Positions 56,638 to 64,000 of a stretch of DNA of 64,000 nt are shown piece by piece. The DNA comes from Mariannaea sp. PMI_226 (Eukaryota > Ascomycota > Sordariomycetes > Hypocreales > Nectriaceae). The stretch spans positions 874,501 to 938,500 of the forward strand of contig JANFOG010000003.1 in the NCBI GenBank assembly GCA_024336345.1. The letters run 5' to 3'. How positions within the stretch are numbered: the first letter of the stretch is position 1; every line of letters begins with the position of its first letter. Both the position numbers and the translations under genes were made by a program. The notes under the pieces were generated by a model, which did no database searches, was not told the origin of the DNA, and saw only the letters and a program-made list of their open reading frames with translations.

Positions 56638-59355
56638 ATGGCTCCGGGATCTGCATCTGCAGAATCAGGTGGCCAAGGAGCCAACAAGCGAAGAGCCGGC
56701 AATGCGACGTCCAATGGCCGCGGTGATGCCAATCCCCAGAAACGCTCCCGAGTTCATGCTGCACGCAGCATTCCCGCACAACCTGCTGAAGCCGCGCTGA
56801 AAGATGGCGAACTGGATCTGCAGGCCTTCCTGGCCGCTCACGAGTTCGAGATCCGGTCTCTCGAACAGAGCATGGCCACTTCCAGAGCCGTGAATAGCAG
56901 TCGCGCATTCCAAAAGGTACCCCGCGGCTTGCGCCGTCGCACCGCGAGCCACAATCCCAAACGAGTTCCCCGGCGCCTGAGAAGGCGGGCATGGAAGGAG
57001 ATGAACGAAGACAACACGCCCATAGTGGAAGCGAGGAAAAGAAAACCCAGAACGACGAGGGGCAGGATACGCGCCGAGACTGCGAAAAAGTTGACGATCC
57101 TGGCAGCAAGAAAACGCAGGGCTAGAGACAAGAAGGCACAATCAAAAGGAGTCAATTCAGAAGATCCCAAAGATTTGGCTGTAGTGGGAAGAAAACCGAG
57201 ACCTAAGATTCGACGAAACCAACTCAACGAACCGGCGACGCCCAAAGCCAAATTCCGAAAGCGACAACTCAACAAGACCTGGCTACCGACACATCTGTGG
57301 CACGCAAAACGAGCCCGAATGACAGATCCAAAGGACCCCCTCTGGCGATTTGCGATTCCTTTGACACCAAACGAAAAGCTCTACCGGCCGACGCATCGTG
57401 CTCAGGGCGACAGAGGCGCTCTTGTGTGGGATACCTCTTATATGAGCACGATTGGATTATACGGGACCTCGGCCGGCATTGAGCGAGTTTTGAGGAAACT
57501 CGGTGTTTCACAAGACTCCTGTTGGAGTGAAAAGGGCCGAAAATGGAGGATGGGTACTCGGTCGTGGACTGGTCTGCTAAGTCGAGAACGAAATACGGAG
57601 AGACGTGATATTGGCCCTGCTACGGTTCAGTGGAATCCTGAACCAGTTGCCAAGGAAATGGAGCAGGATCTCAAAAAGACTCAAAGACAAGTCTTTTTGA
57701 GAGTTCACCCCTCGGCTTTCCTCGAGCTCTTCAATGAGTTGCTTCGGCTGACCAAGATGGAGAGTCCGCGCCTTTACATCGAAGACTTGCGCTTCGAGAT
57801 TGGCAGCATTGAGCTTACCGGGCCAGCATCAACAGAAACCTTGCTATCAGTGTTGACTCCGTACGTAAGCAACGGGAAGTCGAAATCAAAACATGCCGAG
57901 CTCTTTCGGTCGCTCAACGGACTGACCAACTGTGCTTCATTACCAGCTGGATCAGTCCTCGGCTTCTCCATCCAAGACCCTCGATTACGATATCCTCCAA
58001 GGCGCCTCGAGACATCCGATGAACCAGATGCTCAAATCGGCCTGCTGGAGAAGCTCGCAGCATGGCCAGCAGAAGATAATCTCCAGTCTTATGATCTATT
58101 CGATCGGGAAATAAGACACAAGGCGGCATGCCTTCCATCTCAAAAAATTATTAATAAAAGGAAATCAGACAATACCCCCGGTACTCATCTAAGGCCTATA
58201 TCCTCTGATCCACCTATTCCTATCATCCTAACAGCCTCACGGCTTGGATCTGGGATACAGACGCAAGGAACATGGATACTCCAGGCGCCATGGAAGTGCA
58301 TCCTGCCATTGTGGTACAGTATAGTCCATGTTCCACTCACGTCAGGAGGCAACCCCAGATCCGCGGGCCTGTATCAGTCTCGCCAGGTCGCCTTCGAGCG
58401 TGGCCTGCCCTGGTTCCCGGCCGACTTCCTTGGGACAGATGCCGGAGCAGAATGGGAACTCGAAGAGGCCAAGAAGCGACGAAGGGTGTGGGAGAGGAGG
58501 CCGAAGAGCAAGAGAGTCGAGTGGAGCACGCTCGATCTCGGAGCTGGTCGAAAAGGCGAGCTGGGTGATGGCCACAAGATCGACTACGTGTACTTGTTTG
58601 GGTTGGACAAGCCTCATTCAGAACCAACAGAGACAGTGAGTGAAGGTGACACAGATGCTATGGACATCGATCAGGTCGACTCTATCAATACCAGAAATCA
58701 AGAACCTTCAGCAACCATCCCCTTGAACCGCATCTCCAAAGACTTCTTCAAAAAGCTTCTCACGATATCACCTCCTCCAACTCCTCCATTGAACGCCATC
58801 ATAAACGTACGCATTGTCGTCTTAGGGCGTGGTGTTGTCACCTCGTGCGCACGTATCTACCGCCTCCCTGCCTCACCTACCGTATCATTGCCTTCTTCGA
58901 GCGCTGAAGTCCCGGCGACGATCCCTCCAGAATCCTCTTCGCGGTCGCCGTCGTCTCTGCCACGGGACCTCCGCTCCCAATGGCTCGCACGCATCCCCAG
59001 GGCAAGTCCGCCCAAGAACAAGGCGAACAAGGCCTCAAGACCTCGCGACTTCGAGGCTCTGAAGCGCCAGATAGCGCGAGAGCTCATTGCAGAGCCCAGT
59101 TATCCTTCTCACGCACCTAATCAACTCGACATCGGAGGGCATCCTCTCGTTCCTGACGCGGAGGATCTCGTCGGGTTTGTGACAACGGGATGTTTCTGCC
59201 TGGCCGAGGGACGCGGCGTTGCCATGGGGTCAATCGCAGCAGAGAAGGTGATTGGCGATGTCAAAAGGGATGGCAAGGAGGGAAGACTTTGCATCGTGCG
59301 AAATGCCGGCGAAAATGTAGGCTGGATTGCACGCTGGGACATGGTTATAGATTAG
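56638..59355 (+). CDS. POP1: RNase P/MRP subunit Pop1 (905 aa)
   Basis: Largest protein of RNase P and RNase MRP; shapes the catalytic RNA for tRNA 5' and rRNA processing in the nucleus and nucleolus. Single exon. I use the ATG at 56638 (MAPGSASAES) rather than one 35 codons upstream, whose extra residues do not look like the family. Residues 55-120 carry the POP1 N-terminal signature (RGLRRRTASHNPKRVPRRLR near 97-116), followed by a long basic RNA-binding region (RRARDKKAQSKG). The POPLD domain is around residues 560-605 (WYSIVHVPLTSGGNPRSAGL, then FERGLPWFPADF). The C-terminal segment contains LVGFVTTGCFCLAEGRG. Length is close to yeast Pop1 (875 aa). Confidence 0.95.
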   Translation: MAPGSASAESGGQGANKRRAGNATSNGRGDANPQKRSRVHAARSIPAQPAEAALKDGELDLQAFLAAHEFEIRSLEQSMATSRAVNSSRAFQKVPRGLRRRTASHNPKRVPRRLRRRAWKEMNEDNTPIVEARKRKPRTTRGRIRAETAKKLTILAARKRRARDKKAQSKGVNSEDPKDLAVVGRKPRPKIRRNQLNEPATPKAKFRKRQLNKTWLPTHLWHAKRARMTDPKDPLWRFAIPLTPNEKLYRPTHRAQGDRGALVWDTSYMSTIGLYGTSAGIERVLRKLGVSQDSCWSEKGRKWRMGTRSWTGLLSRERNTERRDIGPATVQWNPEPVAKEMEQDLKKTQRQVFLRVHPSAFLELFNELLRLTKMESPRLYIEDLRFEIGSIELTGPASTETLLSVLTPYVSNGKSKSKHAELFRSLNGLTNCASLPAGSVLGFSIQDPRLRYPPRRLETSDEPDAQIGLLEKLAAWPAEDNLQSYDLFDREIRHKAACLPSQKIINKRKSDNTPGTHLRPISSDPPIPIILTASRLGSGIQTQGTWILQAPWKCILPLWYSIVHVPLTSGGNPRSAGLYQSRQVAFERGLPWFPADFLGTDAGAEWELEEAKKRRRVWERRPKSKRVEWSTLDLGAGRKGELGDGHKIDYVYLFGLDKPHSEPTETVSEGDTDAMDIDQVDSINTRNQEPSATIPLNRISKDFFKKLLTISPPPTPPLNAIINVRIVVLGRGVVTSCARIYRLPASPTVSLPSSSAEVPATIPPESSSRSPSSLPRDLRSQWLARIPRASPPKNKANKASRPRDFEALKRQIARELIAEPSYPSHAPNQLDIGGHPLVPDAEDLVGFVTTGCFCLAEGRGVAMGSIAAEKVIGDVKRDGKEGRLCIVRNAGENVGWIARWDMVID

Positions 59356-59844
59356 CCTAGCACTTCCACACCATTATCAGGCCAAAACCCCCTGTAATGA
59401 ACCAGCTCCATGAAGTTTTGAACAAAAGGGCGCGAGTGTGCCCCCAATTGATTGAGGCTGTCTATGATGCTACTGTAGAATCTGGAAGCCGTATTCGCTG
59501 ATCGGCAGCACTAGTTGCGACGCATGATTGTGGGATGACTCCCCATGCGACCAAGACCGACGTCAGGGCCTAGTGGTGAATGGGCAGCTCCATTTGCGAG
59601 TGAGGAGGTGAAAGGCGTCGTTGACATGATCCAGCTCAGCCACGACTATATAAAATCACCCTCAGTGGCATTTTCGTCTTGATTACGATGAATACAATAC
59701 TTAAGAATACCCAGCTGTATCAACAAAACATATCGAATATAAGTAACTAGATCTCAATCGTTTTGAACGCTTGAAGCTGTTATCACGTACTCAAACTACA
59801 CAACGCCTCTACATTTCAAACTCACCCCCAACTTCAGCAACACA
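59356..59844. other. Intergenic, promoter of the GFA gene
   Basis: A TATA box at 59647 and a short leader; otherwise nothing recognised. Confidence 0.5.
59647..59655 (+). promoter_or_regulatory. TATA box of the GFA-fold gene
   Basis: TATATAAAA about 190 bp before the ATG at 59845. Confidence 0.55.
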
Positions 59845-60451
59845 ATGGCCACTCAGTATCCCGATTCTGTCACAGGCGGCTGTCTCTGCGGTTCCGTTCG
59901 TTATCAAGTCAAGTTCCCTGCCGATCACGATTGGAACAATTCGGTATGTTGTTCTATACCATCCCATCCCCATCCCAATCCCAATCCATTAGCCTCTCGC
60001 CCACCCCACGAAACAAAGCAAAATTTTCCCTCAAATTGAAAGAAAAACTCACAAACGTTTTCCCCCTCAGTGTTCAACTTGCCAATGCTCCCAATGCCGA
60101 AAGAACAGCGGCTCCCTCCTAGCTCGCCTTCACGGTGTCCCTGCTTCCGCGGTGACCTTCCTCTCCGAGAGCACGCTCAAGACATTCCATGCCACGCCGC
60201 CCTGCGCACGAGGCTTCTGCAACGAGTGCGGCAGCTTCCTGTTCTGGCGCAACGAGGAAGTCCCCGAGAAGCGCATTGCCCTGGCCGTGGGAACCTTTGA
60301 CCAGGAGGATCTCAAGCGCTGGGGCACGGTTCTGACGACCGCCGGCACGCATCTCTGGTGCGAGGATGAGATTCCCGAGGTTACGGATCACTTGAAGGGT
60401 GAGAAGTGGAAGTTGGACTGTGACGGGGAGGGGGCAGAGAGAATGAACTGA
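59845..60451 (+). CDS. GFA-fold zinc protein, CENP-V/S-(hydroxymethyl)glutathione synthase-like (159 aa)
   Basis: Exons 59845-59943 and 60071-60451 join in phase 0 over a 127-bp intron (GTATGT to CCTCAG). The beta-tent fold holds two zinc ions through the conserved cysteines seen here: Cys13 and Cys15 (GGCLCGSVRY), Cys34, Cys37, Cys39 and Cys42 (CSTCQCSQCRK), and Cys83 with Cys86 (CARGFCNECGS). The family is named for glutathione-dependent formaldehyde activation, but most fungal members have no proven substrate, so I do not assign the reaction. No signal peptide, so cytosolic. Fungal genomes usually hold many paralogues. Its neighbours give no pathway hint. Confidence 0.92.
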
Positions 60452-60935
60452 AGAGTTCATATTAAACGGGTAGTATGAAGTTAAGGCAGCGTCTGGAAGA
60501 TACTTGGACAGGTACTTCGAAAGCATTGAGATGTTTTTTTTTGGATTTCATAGCTGCTTCTAAGGGCAGATAAAATAAAAAATATAAATCAAACTACAAA
60601 AACAAGAGCATATCAATGTAGGTATTGTAAGTCGTTAGTTAAAGTCGCCATCCTCCTTTCAGTGTCGACGTTTCATTATAATACTCGCTCAAAAGCCAAA
60701 TCAAATCAAGGATCCTGGTTCCTTTCCCTTAAAACTCCGTGTGCTTGAGAATCGTGAAAGCACAGTGGCTAACCCTAAAACATGCAAAAATATTCTTCTT
60801 CTCCCACCTGGCCTGCCTCGCTCTCGTTGCCATTGTCAAAGGGGTTGGGTGCCGGTGTCGTTGTCCCAAGTTATCAAATGCCATCTCTATATCTTTTCGG
60901 AATATTTTTTTTTGGTTCTCGATGCTTCCTTTCCT
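60452..60935. other. Convergent 3' flanks, GFA and EAF genes
   Basis: A/T-rich convergent spacer, nothing recognised. Confidence 0.55.
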
Positions 60936-62079
60936 TTAATCCTCTTCACTAATCTCGCTCTCATCGCCAGCATCAGGGGTTGGATCCTGGCTGTTCTCCA
61001 AGTCATCAAAGGCCATCTCCATTTCTTTGGCGAAATCATCCTCAAGGTCGTCATCTTCATCCATGGGTTCAGGTTCTGGCTCACGTTCAGGCTGTCGTTG
61101 GATGTGATGGCTGGCGGAGTAATTGCTGTGGATATCGTTATGATCGACGTGACTGTCGAAGCTAGGGAACTTGATGTCCTTGGTATTTTCAGCTTCCTCG
61201 CTATCCGGGTCGGTCTCCGACTCGCGCTGGTTCATAAAGTCATCGAAGCGTCGAACCGCCGGGAACGCAGGAGAGAAGCCAGTACCCGCTTTGGTTCTTG
61301 GGTCCCCGTCAGGATACTCGACGAGCAGACCACCATCGTCATCCTCGTCTTCGTCTTCGTCCTCCTCGAACTGGTTGCGCTTAGGCTTTTCCGCTTCTTT
61401 TCTTTCCTTGGCCTTCTGTTCTTTGCTGCTAGGGGGCTCGGGAACTGGTAAAGAAAGACTGATTGGCTTCGCAGGTGCCTTCTTCTCAGGTTTACGCTTG
61501 ACTGGATCCTTCTTTGGTAGGACGGGCTTTGCTTTGGGCTTTGGGGGAGGTTTCAAGGGAGCCGCCTTCGCAGGTGCGGGCTTACTGGCCTTGGGAGCAG
61601 GGGTTGGTGTGGGCTCGATGTGAGGATACTGGCGACGAAGGCTCTCGGGATCGGAATTGCCAGGTAGACGGATCGCATTCATGTTGAAGGTCGAATCGAC
61701 CTTGTCGAGAATGAAGGCCTTCCGCTTGGGGTCGAAATACAAGACATATTTCTTTTCCTCAGTGTCTCGAGGACCAGAGAACGCGTACTTTTGGCCGTTG
61801 TCATTGTAGGTCAGGTCGTAAGAGGACGTCTTGCCGGGTGTGGATGGTTTTAGGCGGGCCGAACTCGGTGCGGAGGCGGAGGTGAGCGTGGGTTTATGGT
61901 TATCTGGGAGGGACGTCAGTAAAGGGAAAGATAGGAATCGGTTGGGAGGGAGAGTGATTGCTGAAAAGCATACATTGAATGGCAGTAAAGACCGACTCAG
62001 GAGCCCCTTTGCCTTTGAGGCTCTCGCCGAGGATGACGGGATATTTGCCCGTCTTGGTCGGGTCAATGAGCCCGGCCAT
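60936..62079 (-). CDS. EAF-type (ELL-associated factor) transcription elongation protein (357 aa)
   Basis: Partner of ELL in complexes that stimulate RNA polymerase II elongation; nuclear. Exons 61974-62079 and 60936-61903, with a 70-bp intron (GTATGC to TCCCAG), split a Tyr codon. The joined N-terminal 120 residues form the EAF domain: TKTGKYPVILGESLKGKG, IQYNHKPTL, SSYDLTYNDNGQKYAFSG, EEKKYVLYFDPKRKAFILDKVDSTFNMNA. The rest is low-complexity: a Pro/Lys/Ala stretch (residues about 150-230) then a very acidic C-terminus (DEDEDEDDDGG, MDEDDDLEDD, ESEISEED), as in metazoan EAF transactivation regions. Starting at 62079 gives MAGLIDPTKTGKYP, which fits the domain start. Confidence 0.92.
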
Positions 62080-62428
62080 GGCGACGGTTGGGTGAGAGAC
62101 GAGGATGGGACTGGCGAGAGAGTAAATGACAGACGAGTTGGAGAATACGATGGTTATCTCGAGATTGGGAGGGAATCTCGCGGCTCCCAGCGGTGCAAAG
62201 ATGGGTGCAAGTTGCACCTCGGCGAGAATGGAATGATGATGGTAAACGAGAGATGAAGTTGAAGTTGAGTTGACAAGCAATGACCTGGGCTGCCTCGACT
62301 GGGGCAATGGCACCAGTGGCAGGGCGCTAAACTCCAGGTAGGTACAGTAACATGTACCGACCGCACTTAAGCGGCGCTAAGATTAAAAAATGGTGGCGCA
62401 AGAAAAGGCGGGGAGGAGTGATTGGATT

Positions 62429-62458
62429 GGATGTGGATGTGGATGTGGATGTGGATGG
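62429..62458 (+). repeat. (GGATGT)n tandem repeat
   Basis: Five units of GGATGT (last one GGATGG), about 350 bp upstream of the EAF start codon. Confidence 0.8.
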
Positions 62459-63044
62459 GCTCTGGGGGCTCTGGGGATCAAGTGTATATTATCAAGGTGC
62501 AGTTTTCTCGTGACTAATCTGTAAGTTACCTTTCACGAAGATGGTGAATTTCTAGAACGAGTTGGTTTTAAATTCGAAGAAGCTTCGACAAGTTGATCAC
62601 AGGGTGTTCGGCGTTATTCGGCGGAGAGAAAGAGTCCACAAGGTCAGATCTGTGTGTGTGCGTGTGTGTGTAACCAAGCTGTTTATCAGTAGGTTCCACT
62701 GCCTTGTTAGGCATTGTTGTTACCATGGTTCCATTGTTCTCTCTACTAGGGAAAAAAAAGTAACAAGTAATCAATCAAGGTCCGCCTTTCTGAGTGACTC
62801 TTTTGTGGGGTTACCGCCAGGAGTGGTCAACATGTAAGCGGGACTCAGCATGCTGCATCACGGCAAACAGAAAGCCTGTCTAAGGCCCGATGTGATTCTG
62901 TATCTGTTCAAGCAAAAAAGTAATGACTGGATCAATCACTGATCTCTTGAGCGAGGCCTCGCGAATCACAACTTTGTACGACAACCCAAACTTTGAGGGT
63001 AAGAAGCAATTCTCACTTCGCTTCTGCAGCCTCGAGACAGCACC

Positions 63045-63072
63045 ATCACGGTCACGGTCACGGTCACAGTCA
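63045..63072 (+). repeat. (CGGTCA)n tandem repeat
   Basis: CGGTCA three times then CAGTCAC variants; non-coding. Confidence 0.75.
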
Positions 63073-63959
63073 CTATCCTAGTTAGAACTCTGTATTCTTA
63101 GAACTCATAATTTCCGTAGGATCTTGCATTGTTCAGTCACGACGTCACCTCCTTCGGGTCCGATCCTCTTGTCCTGTAAGGCACAACTCTCAGTCAGCAA
63201 TATGCAGCAACGGCGAAACTCTTGCCATTCTCCAAGCACCTCAAAATAAACAATAAATTTTCAAGCTGTGTCACTGCCTCGGCAGCATAGCCACACCTCT
63301 CGTATTCCACTTGTGACTATGTTGACTGGTCAGCACAAATCCTTCCCTCCACTGACCAGTGACCTAGCAGCCGCGATAACAGGCTTTCATCCAAAAGTTC
63401 AATATTTTCATCTTAAGATTGTTTCAGGGCTCATAATTTTTCTTCCACACGTCATCGCTATTACTATCGCCGTTGCTGATCGTAAGATGTCATTGCGGGC
63501 AAAAAGAAAATGGATTGTCCACTTGTTCACTTCAGAGTATCCGATTTCAGCTTTCCTAAAATATCAGCGAGACGGCTTCCATCCTGACTGCGAGGCTCAT
63601 TCTTCTTACTCCTAGTAAGGCAGGATCATCATCTGAGAAATGGAAGACCGGGCAACCATCTTCCACTGGAGCCATTGGTAAAGATGACGCAGGAAGCACG
63701 AGAGCACGAGAAGGACATCATAAGCCCTCCAACTCAGGGAACCTCAAGTAAAGTTCATAGTTGTGGAACTTAAGGAGAGTCGTACGGTCTACGTAGCCAC
63801 ATGTATAAAGTCTAGCAGGCTGTAGATTGCGGCTTAAATATGTTACATCAATCTCAAAATTCTTCTTCTCATCCACGATGCCATTTGAGCGATTGGGAGT
63901 GGACAACATTTGTTGTCAAGACTCAATTTGTGGAAAGACTAGACTCAAGTGTTACTCTC

Positions 63960-63960
<1 letters not shown>

Positions 63961-63994
<34 letters not shown>
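63961..63994 (+). repeat. Poly(A) run of 34
   Basis: Uninterrupted A34 followed by GAAAGA at the window edge. Could be a microsatellite, or the tail of a retroposed sequence whose body would lie upstream; no reverse transcriptase or target duplication is visible in the window. Confidence 0.8.
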
Positions 63995-63996
<2 letters not shown>

Positions 63997-64000
63997 AAGA

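Larger units (their letters stand above)
62080..64000. other. Intergenic to window end
   Basis: Promoter side of the EAF gene, then 1.5 kb without a supported gene. Contains a GGATGT array, a CGGTCA array and a terminal A34 run. Confidence 0.5.

Overview
The window is nuclear DNA of a filamentous ascomycete. It has spliced genes with short introns (about 50-220 bp, GTRNGT donors, CTAAC-type branch points), 0.3-5 kb intergenic spacers with pyrimidine-rich promoters, and a full set of single-copy fungal housekeeping genes. The proteins, and a RID-type cytosine methyltransferase, point to Sordariomycetes, most likely Hypocreales and possibly Fusarium or a close relative. The genus is an inference from memory of the families, not a search result. 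I saw no rRNA, tRNA, CRISPR or transposon.

Layout. 1-999: 3' part of a mitochondrial Mrs2-type Mg2+ channel (+). 2275-2611: 71-aa lipid-anchored-looking hydrophobic protein (+) behind two CRE/ATF palindromes and a TATA box. 3178-6089: XPF/Rad1 repair nuclease (-). 7354-7656: 65-aa orphan (+). 8821-10885: WASP/Las17 (+). 11702-12449: eIF1A (-). 13112-13927: unknown, probably mitochondrial, protein (+). 14703-15912: Chs5 exomer scaffold (+). 16795-17625: short-chain dehydrogenase (-). 18456-21206: 916-aa disordered protein of unknown role (-). 24647-31022: Sen1 helicase in five exons (-). 32167-33603: HhH-GPD DNA glycosylase (-). 35025-36842: RID-type DNA methyltransferase (+). 37513-39957: Upf1/Sen1-like SF1 helicase (+). 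43537-45500: C2H2 zinc-finger protein with an N-terminal membrane helix (+). 46175-46989: exosome subunit Rrp40 (-). 47811-49704: Ssz1 Hsp70 of the ribosome-associated complex (+). 50170-51641: NT-C2 domain protein (-). 56638-59355: Pop1 of RNase P/MRP (+). 59845-60451: GFA-fold zinc protein (+). 60936-62079: EAF elongation factor (-).

Most of the window is ordinary housekeeping: RNA processing (Sen1, Rrp40, Pop1), translation (eIF1A, Ssz1), transcription elongation (EAF), DNA repair (XPF), actin and secretion (WASP, Chs5). The unusual part is 32-40 kb. A base-excision glycosylase and a RID methyltransferase, the enzyme family behind RIP and premeiotic DNA methylation, are divergently arranged, followed by an SF1 helicase. 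Both the methyltransferase and the helicase keep an otherwise intact frame interrupted once by a TAG codon, in the shared context TAGAA. No usable splice donor could remove either stop. Two explanations fit. One is RIP-like decay, because TGG to TAG is a CpA to TpA change on the other strand. The other is perithecium-specific A-to-I editing of UAG to UGG, as known from Fusarium, Neurospora and Sordaria. In the helicase the A of the TAG is the first base of a predicted hairpin triloop. This is the best candidate here for something undescribed.

Three spans of 3.4-5 kb (21.2-24.6, 40.0-43.5 and 51.6-56.6 kb) hold no gene I can support. They may carry long leaders, regulatory DNA or non-coding transcripts. 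All exon boundaries were read by eye from splice signals and frame continuity.
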